DNA of 64,000 bases, taken from Bacteroidales bacterium (lineage in GTDB: Bacteria; Bacteroidota; Bacteroidia; Bacteroidales; P3). The stretch covers positions 62,001 to 126,000 of the forward strand of contig JAFURZ010000016.1 in the NCBI GenBank assembly GCA_017480785.1. The letters are read 5' to 3'. The first letter of the stretch is position 1, and every line of letters starts with the position of its first letter. The position numbers and the translations under genes are program-made. The notes beneath the pieces are model-generated. The model searched no databases. It was given only the letters and a program-made list of their open reading frames with translations, and was not told where the DNA came from. Positions 41,916 through 50,620 of the stretch are shown piece after piece.

Positions 41916-42031
41916 CGCCTGCGGCGAGCGAAATCTATAAATCTTATAGATTATTGCGCTTCGAGGATGTTGCATCCCGCCGCAGGCGGAATATAATTTA
42001 TAAGATTTATAGATTTCTGCCGCGCAGCGGC
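41916..42031. repeat. Interleaved inverted repeats upstream of the zinc-ribbon gene
   Basis: Two perfect inverted pairs are interleaved, not nested: CGCCTGCGGCG (41916-41926) with CGCCGCAGGCG (41978-41988), and an 18-bp AT-rich pair AAATCTATAAATCTTATA (41931-41948) with its complement (41999-42016). A small hairpin GCCGC-GCA-GCGGC (42019-42031) follows. The order A-B-A'-B' is that of a pseudoknot or of two alternative folds. It fills the gap between transketolase C and the zinc-ribbon gene. Confidence 0.8.
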
Positions 42032-42039
42032 TAGGAGTC

Positions 42040-42993
42040 TTATTTGCGTTTCAGCACGGCGTGGACCTTCTCGACTATGTCGGCGGCGCGGAGGTGGTAG
42101 TTGGTGAGCATCTCGTCGGGGGTGCCACTCTCGCCGAAGCGGTCGTCGACGGCCACGTACTCCATCGGCGTGGGGCAGCGGAGGGCGAGGGTCTGCGCGA
42201 TGCTGTCGCCGAGGCCGCCGTTGAAAAGGTGCTCCTCGCAGGTGACGACAGCGCGGGTCTTGCGGGCGCTGGCGACGACGGTCTCCACGTCGAGCGGCTT
42301 GATGGTATGGATGTTGATGACTTCGGCGCTGACACCTTCCCGCTCCAACTGCTCGGCGGCCTGCAGGGCTTCCCATACGAGGTGGCCGCAGGCGAAGAGG
42401 GTCACGTCGCGGCCCTCGCTCAGCAGCTGGGCCTTGCCGATCTCGAAGGTCTGCTCTTCGGGCGTGAAGCAGGGCATCTTGCTGCGGCCGAGGCGCAGGT
42501 AGACGGGTCCGACGTGCTCGGCGGCGGCCAGCGTGGCGGCCTTGGCCTGATTGAAGTCGCACGGCACGAGCACGGCCATGTTGGGCAGGGCTTTCATGAG
42601 GGCGATGTCCTCCATGGTCTGGTGCGTGGCGCCGTCCTCGCCGAGCGAGATGCCGGCGTGCGAGCCGCAGATCTTGACGTTCTTGTTGCTGTAGGCCACG
42701 ACCTGGCGTATCTGGTCGTAGACGCGGCCGGTGACGAACTCCGCGAAGCCGCCGAGGAAGGGCACCTTGCCGCAGAGCGAGAGGCCGGCGGCGATGCCGA
42801 CCATATTAGCCTCGGCGATGCCGCACTGGATGAAGCGCTCGGGGAACTCCTTGGCGAAGCCGTCCATCTTGACGCTGCCTTTGACGTCGGCGCTCAGCGC
42901 AACGACATTCTGGTTTCTGCGGCCAGCCTCCACAAGGCCTTCGCCCATGCCGGCGCGCAGCTCTTTTGATTGTTTGTTTTCGTAGTGGGTCAT
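42040..42993 (-). CDS. Transketolase, C-terminal subunit
   Basis: Second half of a split transketolase of the non-oxidative pentose phosphate pathway. The 317 residues contain the pyrimidine-binding domain (RFIQCGIAEANMVGIAAGLSL with catalytic Glu near residue 60; SHAGISLGEDGATHQTMEDIALM near 110). The C-terminal domain is also present (TIKPLDVETVVASARKTRAVVTCEEH). It pairs with the N-terminal subunit at 45450, from which three genes now separate it on the same strand. Such split pairs are usually adjacent. Confidence 0.92.
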   Translation of the reverse strand: MTHYENKQSKELRAGMGEGLVEAGRRNQNVVALSADVKGSVKMDGFAKEFPERFIQCGIAEANMVGIAAGLSLCGKVPFLGGFAEFVTGRVYDQIRQVVAYSNKNVKICGSHAGISLGEDGATHQTMEDIALMKALPNMAVLVPCDFNQAKAATLAAAEHVGPVYLRLGRSKMPCFTPEEQTFEIGKAQLLSEGRDVTLFACGHLVWEALQAAEQLEREGVSAEVINIHTIKPLDVETVVASARKTRAVVTCEEHLFNGGLGDSIAQTLALRCPTPMEYVAVDDRFGESGTPDEMLTNYHLRAADIVEKVHAVLKRK

Positions 42994-43006
42994 AATATTA
43001 ATGTTT

Positions 43007-43615
43007 TTATTGATTATTTATCAAAGATATCAGTGAGTCGTTCTTGTCTTGGCTATATAAATGTCCATCGCTCAAGCGGTAAAATGCAGTGGCGTGACAA
43101 ATGCTGTCAGCTTCGAAATATGGGGAATACGTAAAATCCTCTTTTATCAAATCGAGAGGAATGTACATTGTGTACTCCGATTTCTCGTTCTGTCCCCAAT
43201 CTTCGCATCGCAGACGGTACAGTTTCCTGTCAAAAAAGCCATCACGCTGATAAAGCACAAAATTATTAGGTTCAATAAACCCACCGAACTCGGAGTACAC
43301 CACATAGTCTTTATTGCTCCATGCTCTATGGTCAGTTAGCATTGTCGAGACGAAAAACAACACACCGCATACATATATGACCATGGCACAGCCAAGCCAT
43401 GCCGCAGTCCTTATCAACCAATGTTTGCCTCTGCCGATATGGATAGTCAGCATGATAGCATAGACAGGGGTAAGCATCAACGCTATTCCGAAAGCCCACC
43501 CGTCGAGCTGATATGCTATCCTGACACCCTCGTCCAGAAACACCGAACAAACAACTACCCCCCACAGCACTAATGTAGTGATGCCGATAATCCTGCGTAT
43601 GGTTTTGGCATTCAT
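43007..43615 (-). CDS. Membrane protein of unknown function (202 aa)
   Basis: Not recognised. Three hydrophobic segments lie in the N-terminal half (about residues 7-27, 39-60 and 70-93). An extracytoplasmic C-terminal domain of about 105 residues follows, rich in aromatic and acidic residues (VVYSEFGGFIEPNNFVLYQRD, MYIPLDLIKEDFTYSPYFEAD). Lower GC than the neighbouring transketolase genes. One of three genes inserted between the two transketolase halves. Confidence 0.65.
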   Translation of the reverse strand: MNAKTIRRIIGITTLVLWGVVVCSVFLDEGVRIAYQLDGWAFGIALMLTPVYAIMLTIHIGRGKHWLIRTAAWLGCAMVIYVCGVLFFVSTMLTDHRAWSNKDYVVYSEFGGFIEPNNFVLYQRDGFFDRKLYRLRCEDWGQNEKSEYTMYIPLDLIKEDFTYSPYFEADSICHATAFYRLSDGHLYSQDKNDSLISLINNQ

Positions 43616-43627
43616 CTGTACTATTGG

Positions 43628-44095
43628 TTATTCTTGTTTATCAAATTCACCACCACCTTCACCATCACATCCTTCTCCTCGGGGCGGCTGCACCAGCTGC
43701 CGCAGCTCGACGAGATTCTCCTGCCGTATCTTCTCGTTGACGGCGTAACCCTTGGTGAGGTAGTCTTTCAGCACGCGGTTGGCCCAGATGCGGAACTGCG
43801 TGCCGCGCTGGCTCTTCACGCGGTAGCCCACGGAGATGATGACGTCGAAGGAGTAGACCTTTGTAGGTTTATACTTGGAAAAAGTATTATGCAAAATTTG
43901 CATATTACTCCTCAACTCAAGTTCACCTTCGTCGAATACGTTCTTAATATGACGTGCAACTACCGACTGATCCTTTTGGAAAAGTTCGGCCATCTGCGCC
44001 TGCGACAGCCACACCGTCTCGTCCTGCATCTTCACTTCCAGGTGGGTCTGACCATCGGCGGTCTGGTAGATGATTATCTCTCCTCTGTTCTCCAT
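43628..44095 (-). CDS. RhuM-family protein, truncated
   Basis: N-terminal half of the RhuM (Virulence_RhuM) family: GEIIIYQTADGQTHLEVKMQDETVWLSQAQMAELFQ, then VVARHIKNVFDEGEL, and the diagnostic VYSFDVIISVGYRVKSQRGTQFRIWANRVLKDYLTKGYAVNE. Full members are typically over 300 residues; this one stops at 155 after an acidic, glycine-rich tail (EGCDGEGGGEFDKQE) that does not look like RhuM, suggesting a frameshift or deletion. Its ATG overlaps the VWA stop by one base. Confidence 0.8.
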   Translation of the reverse strand: MENRGEIIIYQTADGQTHLEVKMQDETVWLSQAQMAELFQKDQSVVARHIKNVFDEGELELRSNMQILHNTFSKYKPTKVYSFDVIISVGYRVKSQRGTQFRIWANRVLKDYLTKGYAVNEKIRQENLVELRQLVQPPRGEGCDGEGGGEFDKQE

Positions 44096-45444
44096 TAGAA
44101 TTGTATCTTTGTCGTCTGCGAGCTCTCTATCACGAATCTTCGGGTCTGCACCTTATTATATAATGTAGCGTCCTGGGGGTGGAGGACTAATTCGTACTCG
44201 CCGGGCTGGAGCAGGAGGCGCTCGCCGGCGGTGCTGGGGTTGAGGTCGGTTGTGAATTCTACGTTGCCGTCGTTCAGTTTAAATATAGCGCCGGTGGTGA
44301 TACCCTTGGGCTTGCTGAGGACGAGCATGCCAGGCATAGGAACCTCGAGATTGGTGAGGGCACCACCCCGCACCTCGACGCCACGCAGGGTCGTCACCGG
44401 CAGGGTCTGCACCTCGACGTCGTAGCGGCCTGCGAGGTACTGTCCCACCTCGCCAATCTCCTGTGCCGCCACTCGCTCACCCCTCGGAAGACGTACAATG
44501 GCGTCGACAGCCGACTGTTGCCACTGTGGACGTCGGCCGCCAAAGCGCACACACAGCGAGCCCTCGCTGACGGTGAGGTCAACCGTATTGACGCGGTCAA
44601 TGCCGAATTGCATCGCCTCACGACACAGGGGTGGGTGGGTGAAAACTGTGAGGTCATAAGTCATCAACGGGTCGAGCAGCAGGGTATCCGGTGTCAAGGT
44701 GTTGTCAACGGAGTAGATGGTGTTCAGGCGACTGACACCCGTGCGGCGGTCGTAGAAAGCAATAGGGTGTTCTGCCTCAAAAAGGGCGCCATCGCCATTG
44801 AGCATACGCACCACCACACGGGCCGTCTTACCCGCCAGGCGGAAAATGTCGTAGAGCGTGCGGGAGTAATCCTCTTCGTGAGGCACCGACAGAAAAGTGC
44901 CGGCACAGTCGGCATTATCGAACTCGCCGCCTCCGATGCCAAGCACGAATGTCTGCACCACAACACCGCTGAGCTGCACCTGCCGAGCCACATAGCATAT
45001 CTCTGCCGAAAGCCCGCCCACACCGTCTGTCACTATCAGAATGATGTTGCGGGTGTCCCCTCCCGCCGGAAAGTCACTCAGCGCATCGGTCAAAGCCGCC
45101 GCAGCCGTACAGCCTCCGTTGGGCACCAGTGTCTTTATCTTGCTCTGCAGCTGGTAGATATTGTCCTCGCCAAACGGGACCTCAAGGCGCGTACCTATCT
45201 GGTTGCGGTTCAAATGGCCGAAGACCCGCAAAGCCACGTCGACATCGTGCTGCCGCGACACCGAGTCAAGGAATGACAGCAACACCTGCTGCGTCACCTT
45301 GATTTTGGCATTGCTCTGCCAGTGGTCCCACATCGAGTTGGAGCAGTCCAGTATCAGCAGCAGCCGTGTCTTTTCGGGCGCCTGCTGGGCATACAAGGCG
45401 TTGCCGCCGATGAGCAGCAACGCCAATATCAACGTCTTACGCAT
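44095..45444 (-). CDS. Exported VWA-domain protein
   Basis: A 449-residue periplasmic or surface protein with signal peptide MRKTLILALLLIGGNALYA. A von Willebrand A domain follows directly: MIDAS motif LLLILDCSNSMWDHW (DxSxS near residue 33), NGGCTAAAALTDAL (T of the MIDAS near 112) and IILIVTDGVGGLS. The C-terminal half is beta-rich and ends with PEGA-like LQPGEYELVLHPQDATLYNKVQTRRF. Binding partner unknown. It lies 5 bp from the transketolase N subunit. Confidence 0.82.
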   Translation of the reverse strand: MRKTLILALLLIGGNALYAQQAPEKTRLLLILDCSNSMWDHWQSNAKIKVTQQVLLSFLDSVSRQHDVDVALRVFGHLNRNQIGTRLEVPFGEDNIYQLQSKIKTLVPNGGCTAAAALTDALSDFPAGGDTRNIILIVTDGVGGLSAEICYVARQVQLSGVVVQTFVLGIGGGEFDNADCAGTFLSVPHEEDYSRTLYDIFRLAGKTARVVVRMLNGDGALFEAEHPIAFYDRRTGVSRLNTIYSVDNTLTPDTLLLDPLMTYDLTVFTHPPLCREAMQFGIDRVNTVDLTVSEGSLCVRFGGRRPQWQQSAVDAIVRLPRGERVAAQEIGEVGQYLAGRYDVEVQTLPVTTLRGVEVRGGALTNLEVPMPGMLVLSKPKGITTGAIFKLNDGNVEFTTDLNPSTAGERLLLQPGEYELVLHPQDATLYNKVQTRRFVIESSQTTKIQF

Positions 45445-45449
45445 AGCGA

Positions 45450-46298
45450 TTAAAAGTCGCCGAGGGTCTCGGGCAGCTGGGCAAGGGCCTTGGGCAGGTC
45501 GTCAGCGCTGAGGACACTGCCGTGGTACTTGTTGGTGTCCTGCATGAAGTCGACTCCGTAGCCCATCTTGGTCTTCAGCAACACGCACACGGGGCTGCCC
45601 TGGCCAGTCAACGCCTTGGCTTTGGCCATGCCGTCGAGCACCTGCTGCATGTCGTTGCCGTTCTCGATGACGACCACCTTCCAGAGGAAGCTCTCGAACT
45701 TAGCCTTGAGGTCGCCAAGGGTCATCACCTCGTCCACCGTGGCGTCAATCTGCTGGTTGTTGTAGTCGACGGTGGCGATGAGGTTATCCACCTTCTTAGC
45801 GCCGGCGAACATGGCGGCCTCCCATATCTGGCCTTCCTCGAGCTCGCCGTCACCGTGCATGGTGTAGACGAGGTGCTTGTCGCCCGTCATCTTCTTGCCC
45901 AGTGCGGCACCGATGCCGACGCTGAGACCCTGGCCCAGCGAGCCGCTGGCCATGCGGATGCCCGGCAGGTTGTGTGCCGTGCTGGGGTGGCCCTGCAGGC
46001 GAGTGCCGAACTTGCGGAAAGTGCTCAGCTCACTGACGGGGAAATAGCCACGGCGGGCCATCGTACTGTAGATGACCGGGGTAATGTGGCCCTGGCTGAC
46101 GAAGAGCATATCCTCGCCTTCGCCGCTCATGGTGAACTTGGCGGGGTCGAAGTCCATAAGGTTAAAGTTCATAGCCGTGAACCAGTCGGCGGTTCCAAGC
46201 GAGCCACCGGGGTGGCCGCTTTTGGCGTTGGAGGTCATACGGAGAATGTCACGGCGCACCTGCGTCGCAATCTGCTGAAGTTCTGCTGTTGTTTTCAT
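45450..46298 (-). CDS. Transketolase, N-terminal subunit
   Basis: Thiamine-diphosphate-binding half of a split transketolase (282 residues). Hallmarks: SNAKSGHPGGSLGTADW near residue 24, SQGHITPVIYSTMARRGYF near 68, MASGSLGQGLSVGIGAALGKK near 118, and the TPP motif HGDGELEEGQIWEAAMFAGAKKVDNLIATVDYNN near 150 (GDG...NN). The partner is the C-terminal subunit at 42040. Its ATG overlaps the upstream lipoprotein stop by one base. Confidence 0.93.
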   Translation of the reverse strand: MKTTAELQQIATQVRRDILRMTSNAKSGHPGGSLGTADWFTAMNFNLMDFDPAKFTMSGEGEDMLFVSQGHITPVIYSTMARRGYFPVSELSTFRKFGTRLQGHPSTAHNLPGIRMASGSLGQGLSVGIGAALGKKMTGDKHLVYTMHGDGELEEGQIWEAAMFAGAKKVDNLIATVDYNNQQIDATVDEVMTLGDLKAKFESFLWKVVVIENGNDMQQVLDGMAKAKALTGQGSPVCVLLKTKMGYGVDFMQDTNKYHGSVLSADDLPKALAQLPETLGDF

Positions 46299-46759
46299 TA
46301 TTCTTGGGTTTTATTTTGTTTCAATTTGAATACATACAAACGTGAGTTCTGGTCGACGGCGAAAAGCTCGTTGCCATGCCGGGTAACATTGACAGCCCAG
46401 GTGTTCTCATCCCAGTCGTGGATAGTACCGGTCCCCTTGTCGCCATTCATGGTCACATGGCCCCACACGCGCCCTTGGGCACCGTCGGTCTCCACATAGA
46501 TGGTGCCCTTGAGCGGGGCCTCGGCGGACGCCTTTCCCTGGGTGCTTTGTGTGGCGGCGGGCTTGGCTTTGGCCTGGACTGCAGGCTTGGCCTTCTGGAT
46601 AACGGGGACCAGCTCGACGGGAGCGGCAGGCTCGTCCGCCACCGGACTGACGGTTTCCGTCATCGGCTCGTCGACCACGACATCCTCGTGGGCATTCTGT
46701 TTGCAACCGGCCATCAAAGCGAGGGCCAGTATCGGTACAAGTGCATAACGTGTCTTCAT
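46298..46759 (-). CDS. Lipoprotein of unknown function (153 aa)
   Basis: Signal peptide with lipobox LMAGC (Cys at residue 19), then a Pro/Ala/Lys-rich low-complexity linker (PVIQKAKPAVQAKAKPAATQ). A small beta-rich C-terminal domain follows (GTIYVETDGAQGRVWGHVTM, NGNELFAVDQNSRLYVFKL-like strands). No family recognised. Coupled to the transketolase N subunit. Confidence 0.7.
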   Translation of the reverse strand: MKTRYALVPILALALMAGCKQNAHEDVVVDEPMTETVSPVADEPAAPVELVPVIQKAKPAVQAKAKPAATQSTQGKASAEAPLKGTIYVETDGAQGRVWGHVTMNGDKGTGTIHDWDENTWAVNVTRHGNELFAVDQNSRLYVFKLKQNKTQE

Positions 46760-46774
46760 ATCGTTGTTGTGTTT

Positions 46775-47524
46775 TTATTTCCATACATTCCAGTCATACT
46801 CTGCCTCGGCAGCTTCGGGCACCAGAGGGAAGAGGTTTCGTCCGACGACAGCCTCCACGCTGTCGACCGTGACAGCATAGCTGCGCGGCGAGCCAGCCTG
46901 GTAATTGTTCTCCACCAAGAATGCCACCGTGTGGAAGCCATCGCTTGTACTTACCGCCAGCGCCTTGTAGAAGCGGTCGGGCACATGCACGCAGGCCTGC
47001 CCGATGTGGCGGTGCTCGGCCGAGTCAAACACGGGACCGCACACCACATACACACTCCCGTAGCGGCGTGCCAGCCGCCGTGTCAGCTCCTCAATCTTGC
47101 GCCACGCTTGAGCGTTCATCTCCTTGTTCTGCGGGCAAATATTGGTAAAGTAGTCGCTCTCCGTCATCGCCTGCCGGCTCCATTTCATGTCGGCGTGCGG
47201 GGCCATGTGCCCTTTGTCCCACCCGCTGTTCGAGTAGTCCTCGCGGCTGGCCTTGGGGAAGTCCACGTCGGGGTCGCGGCTGAACTGGCGCTGCTGCTCG
47301 TATTCGCCACGCGTCTCTTCGTCGGTCAGTTCCCACGCCACCCAGTCAGGGCAGAGTGTCGTGTGGTTGTAGGATGCCGTATAGCCCAAGTGGGTCACCA
47401 CATCCTCGTCGGGAGCATAGGCGGGTATCTCCACTCCCTCCTGGACGTCCTGTGCCGAAGGCTGTGGCAGATGCGCCGTGCAGGCACCCAGCAGCAGGGG
47501 CATCAGTAAGAACATTACTTTCAT
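46775..47524 (-). CDS. Secreted DNA/RNA non-specific endonuclease (lipoprotein)
   Basis: A NUC1-family nuclease of 249 residues with a lipobox-like LLGAC at residue 15, so it is probably tethered to a membrane. The catalytic motif is SGWDKGHMAPHADMKW (DKGH variant of DRGH, His general base near residue 106), and the metal-binding Asn lies in FTNICPQNKEMNAQAW. It probably digests extracellular nucleic acid for nutrition. It lies upstream of the transketolase lipoprotein by 15 bp. Confidence 0.9.
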   Translation of the reverse strand: MKVMFLLMPLLLGACTAHLPQPSAQDVQEGVEIPAYAPDEDVVTHLGYTASYNHTTLCPDWVAWELTDEETRGEYEQQRQFSRDPDVDFPKASREDYSNSGWDKGHMAPHADMKWSRQAMTESDYFTNICPQNKEMNAQAWRKIEELTRRLARRYGSVYVVCGPVFDSAEHRHIGQACVHVPDRFYKALAVSTSDGFHTVAFLVENNYQAGSPRSYAVTVDSVEAVVGRNLFPLVPEAAEAEYDWNVWK

Positions 47525-47551
47525 CTCTTTCTGTCTATTATCTCTTAATTC

Positions 47552-48952
47552 TCAAAGCTCCACCTCTTCGCGGAAGGTCGGTATGCTCACATGCTTCCAG
47601 CCCACCTTGTTCAACGTCTCGGCAAAGTGTTGCTGCGTCTCTTCCTCGCCATGCACAAGGAAGATGTGCTTCAGCTTGCGCTTGTCCTGACAACCGATGT
47701 ATTGTATCATCTCCGAGTAGTCGCCGTGACCCGACAGCGAGTCGATGCGGCGCAACTCGGCCCGCACCTTGTGGCGCTGGCCGAAGATGCTCACCTCCTC
47801 GTCGCCGCGCATTATCTTGGCGCCCAGGGTCGAGGGCTCGCAGTAGCCCACACAGAGTATGGTGGTGGCGGGATTGTCGATGTGGTTGGCCAGGTGGTGC
47901 TTCACACGACCGGCCTCCATCATGCCGCTGGCGGCGATGATGACACACGGCTTGTGCCGAATATTGAGTTGCTTGCTCTCCGTGACACTCTGGATGTAGT
48001 GCAGCCGGTCGAAGCCGAAGGGGTCGGGGTCGTTCTGGCAGTAGTCGGCAATGCTCTGGTTGAAGCATTCGGTGTGCAGCTTCATAATATTGGTGGCGCT
48101 GATGCTCAGGGGGCTGTCGACAAAGACATCGATGTCGGGCAGCAACTTGACGTGCTCCAACCGGTCAAGGGCATAGATTATCTCCTGCGCACGGCCGATG
48201 GCAAAGCTGGGGATGATGAGCTTGCCCTTCTTCTTGGTACAGGTGTCGAGCACCGCCTTCAGCAGTTCCGTCTCGGCATCCTGCAGGCTTTCGTGCAGCC
48301 GGTCGCCATAGGTGCTCTCCATGATGAGATAGTCCACCTGCGGGAAGGGCTCGGGGTCCTTCAGTATCTGCTTGTCGAAGCGGCCGATGTCGCCCGTGAA
48401 GCCCAGCCTGACGGTGCGGCGGCCCTCCTTTATCTCCAAATACACCAGTGCCGACCCCAGGATGTGGCCCGCATCGAAGAACTCCACCGTCACCTCGCCC
48501 TCGATGTTGAACTTCTTGTGGTAAGGCACGCTGATGAAGCAGCTCATGCAGGCCTGGGCGTCCTGCTCGTCGTAGATGGGCTCCACGGGGTCCAGCCCCT
48601 GCTGCTTGCGTTTCTTGTTGAATGTCTGCGTGTCCTGCTCCTGGATGCGTCCCGCGTCGGCCAACATGATGGCACAGAGGTCGCGCGTGGCCGGAGTGCA
48701 CAGCACCGTGCCGCGGAAGCCGTTCTTATAGATGTAGGGGATGAGACCCGAATGGTCGATGTGGGCATGGCTGAGGATGAGGTAGTCAATCTCCGACGGC
48801 GTGAAGCCCAGGTCGCGGTTCATGGCGTCGGTCTCCAGGCCCTTGCCTTGATACATGCCGCAGTCGAGCAGTATCTTCAGGCCGTGTTTAGTGGTAATCA
48901 AGTGCTTGCTTCCCGTCACCTCGCGGGTGGCACCCATAAACTGTAGTTTCAT
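47552..48952 (-). CDS. MBL-fold RNA hydrolase (beta-CASP)
   Basis: A 466-residue metallo-beta-lactamase/beta-CASP protein of the exonuclease-like group related to CPSF73. The metal motif ILSHAHIDHSGLIPYI lies near residue 57; MESTYGDRLH (near 212), IPSFAIGRAQEIIYAL (beta-CASP, near 245), IIAASGMMEAGRVKHHL and the late HGEEE complete the fold. No signal peptide, so it acts on RNA in the cytoplasm. Precise substrate unknown. Confidence 0.9.
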   Translation of the reverse strand: MKLQFMGATREVTGSKHLITTKHGLKILLDCGMYQGKGLETDAMNRDLGFTPSEIDYLILSHAHIDHSGLIPYIYKNGFRGTVLCTPATRDLCAIMLADAGRIQEQDTQTFNKKRKQQGLDPVEPIYDEQDAQACMSCFISVPYHKKFNIEGEVTVEFFDAGHILGSALVYLEIKEGRRTVRLGFTGDIGRFDKQILKDPEPFPQVDYLIMESTYGDRLHESLQDAETELLKAVLDTCTKKKGKLIIPSFAIGRAQEIIYALDRLEHVKLLPDIDVFVDSPLSISATNIMKLHTECFNQSIADYCQNDPDPFGFDRLHYIQSVTESKQLNIRHKPCVIIAASGMMEAGRVKHHLANHIDNPATTILCVGYCEPSTLGAKIMRGDEEVSIFGQRHKVRAELRRIDSLSGHGDYSEMIQYIGCQDKRKLKHIFLVHGEEETQQHFAETLNKVGWKHVSIPTFREEVEL

Positions 48953-48971
48953 ATCTCTTTATCTCTTAGTT

Positions 48972-50225
48972 TCATTCAATCACAACCTTTTTTGCCGCCC
49001 CGTCGCCCACCTGCACCAGCCACATGCCCGCCGCCGGCAGCAGCATGTGGGTGGCCTCGGCGGTGGTGGTCAGCGTGGCGTGGCAACGGCCCTGGCCGTC
49101 GAATAGGCGCAGCCTCTCCCCCACCCCGCAACGCACCGTCAGCCGACGGCCGTCAACCGTCAGCGACCATGCCGATGCCTCGGCCGACTGGACCGCCTGA
49201 TGCTCGAACAACGCCGTCAGCGTCAGTGCTCCCGTGACCGTCACGCGGCGCGGGTTGTCACCGACCCCGTCGGCCCAGCCCACGAAGCGGCCGCCCTCCA
49301 ACGGCAGTCCACACACCTCGACCTCCGAGCCGGCAGGCAGCACGGCACTGCCCACACCCAAGCCCAATTGAGTGTTGTCACTCAAAACGTCAAGCGTGTA
49401 CACCGTCGGCATGACAGTATCGTGAACCACCGTCAGGGGGAAGAACATCGCCTTGAAAAGGCTGTCGGAGACGACCTGCACCACGCGCGGATTGAGGGTG
49501 TCGCCATCGTTCCAACAGATGAAGCTGAAGCCATCCGCCGGAAAGGCCGTAAGCGTCGCCGCAGAGCCGGGCAGGTAGGACCCTGAACCCGTGACATATC
49601 CGCGGGCCGGGCTGTTCACCTCAGTGGCAATATAGGCCGAACAATCGCCCTCGACCAACGAACCGAAAGAGCTCCAGGGAGAGGTGGCGGCATAAGCCAC
49701 GGCAGCGCCACACGGCACGTGCAACGCACACCCGGTGAGGGTAGTAGAATAAAATGCCGTGGAAGACGTCGTCGGAGGGACCGCCGACCACATCCACACG
49801 TCGGACAGCGAGCCCAGCAACGAGAAAGCCCCGTCGCCCAGCGAGGTCATCGACGCCGGCAGCGTCAACTCCACAATGCCGGTACAAGCATAGAAAGCGC
49901 TGTTGCCCACCGAAACAATGCCGTCGGACAACACCACCGATGTCAGCCCCGTACAGGAACGGAAAGCATAGTCGCCCACTGCCGTCACGGCATACACCGT
50001 GCCGCCGTGACTCACCGTGCCCGGCACGGTCAGCACGCCCGAGGGCTTCACGTAGCCGACCCACCCCGACGACACGTTGGCGTTGGGATGCACCACCTCC
50101 ACCCCGCCGGGCACCATGCTGTAGTACAACACCTGCCCCGTCGGCAAGGTGTCGGCAAAATCGTAGGCCTGCGCCGTGACACACGACAGCAAGAGCATGA
50201 GCGGCAGTAGTTTGCTTTTTAACAT
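48972..50225 (-). CDS. BspA-like leucine-rich-repeat protein, probable T9SS cargo
   Basis: A 417-residue exported protein: signal peptide MLKSKLLPLMLLLSCVTAQA from ATG 50225. LRR_5/BspA repeats follow (TAVGDYAFRSCTGLTSVVLSDGI, NSAFYACTGIVELTLPASM; about residues 70-150), then Listeria-Bacteroides-type repeats (GFSFICWNDGDTLNPRVVQV; FVGWADGVGDNPRRVTV). A C-terminal region (LRLFDGQGRCHATL ... GMWLVQVGDGAAKKVVIE) resembles a degenerate T9SS sorting domain. BspA proteins bind host matrix or other bacteria. Confidence 0.8.
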   Translation of the reverse strand: MLKSKLLPLMLLLSCVTAQAYDFADTLPTGQVLYYSMVPGGVEVVHPNANVSSGWVGYVKPSGVLTVPGTVSHGGTVYAVTAVGDYAFRSCTGLTSVVLSDGIVSVGNSAFYACTGIVELTLPASMTSLGDGAFSLLGSLSDVWMWSAVPPTTSSTAFYSTTLTGCALHVPCGAAVAYAATSPWSSFGSLVEGDCSAYIATEVNSPARGYVTGSGSYLPGSAATLTAFPADGFSFICWNDGDTLNPRVVQVVSDSLFKAMFFPLTVVHDTVMPTVYTLDVLSDNTQLGLGVGSAVLPAGSEVEVCGLPLEGGRFVGWADGVGDNPRRVTVTGALTLTALFEHQAVQSAEASAWSLTVDGRRLTVRCGVGERLRLFDGQGRCHATLTTTAEATHMLLPAAGMWLVQVGDGAAKKVVIE

Positions 50226-50320
50226 AATATCATATAAACGCACACAGCCCCCTTTTATTGCCCGACACCGACAAAGTTTTCAACACCGTTTTATCGCAAT
50301 GTTTTTCAAACGATTGACTT

Positions 50321-50374
50321 CTGTTCTTTTACTTTTCTAAAAGAACAGTAAAAGAACACCAAAAGAACACCGAA
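50321..50374. repeat. 11-bp array with hairpin (first of two before yidC)
   Basis: CTGTTCTTTT (50321-50330) pairs with AAAAGAACAG (50339-50348). The right side continues as AGAACAGTAAA, AGAACACCAAA and AGAACACCGAA, each 11 bp, to 50374. Same GAACA core as the 39976 array. Confidence 0.85.
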
Positions 50375-50426
50375 AAAAGACCCCATTCCGAAGATACATA
50401 TACGACTCATTTTGAGCGTCATATCT

Positions 50427-50478
50427 GGTTGTTCTTCGGGAAAAGCCGAAGAACAACCGAAGAACAGCCGAAGAATTG
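50427..50478. repeat. 11-bp array with hairpin (second of two before yidC)
   Basis: GGTTGTTCTTCGG (50427-50439) pairs with CCGAAGAACAACC (50446-50458); the right side is three 11-bp units CCGAAGAACAA, CCGAAGAACAG, CCGAAGAATTG. The gap 50226-50620 otherwise holds only the yidC promoter. Confidence 0.88.
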
Positions 50479-50537
50479 TCAGAAAAACTCCAGACTGCAT
50501 TATTAGATATTTTGGGACACATATAAATAAAAAGTCG

Positions 50538-50545
50538 TATATTTG
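50538..50545 (+). promoter_or_regulatory. -7 box of the yidC promoter
   Basis: TATATTTG fits TAnnTTTG. A TTTG lies 23 bp upstream (50511-50514), slightly too far for the consensus. Confidence 0.5.
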
Positions 50546-50620
50546 CATTTCATTCTTTCTGGACGGAAGAAGCGTATCGTATTGTAAAACAACTAATAAA
50601 ACAAGAAACAAACAATCAGG

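Noticed and set aside
42040..48952. VWA, RhuM, nuclease and MBL genes as one defence system
   Set aside because: They are interrupted by metabolic genes, the nuclease is exported, RhuM is truncated and no shared architecture with known systems is visible.
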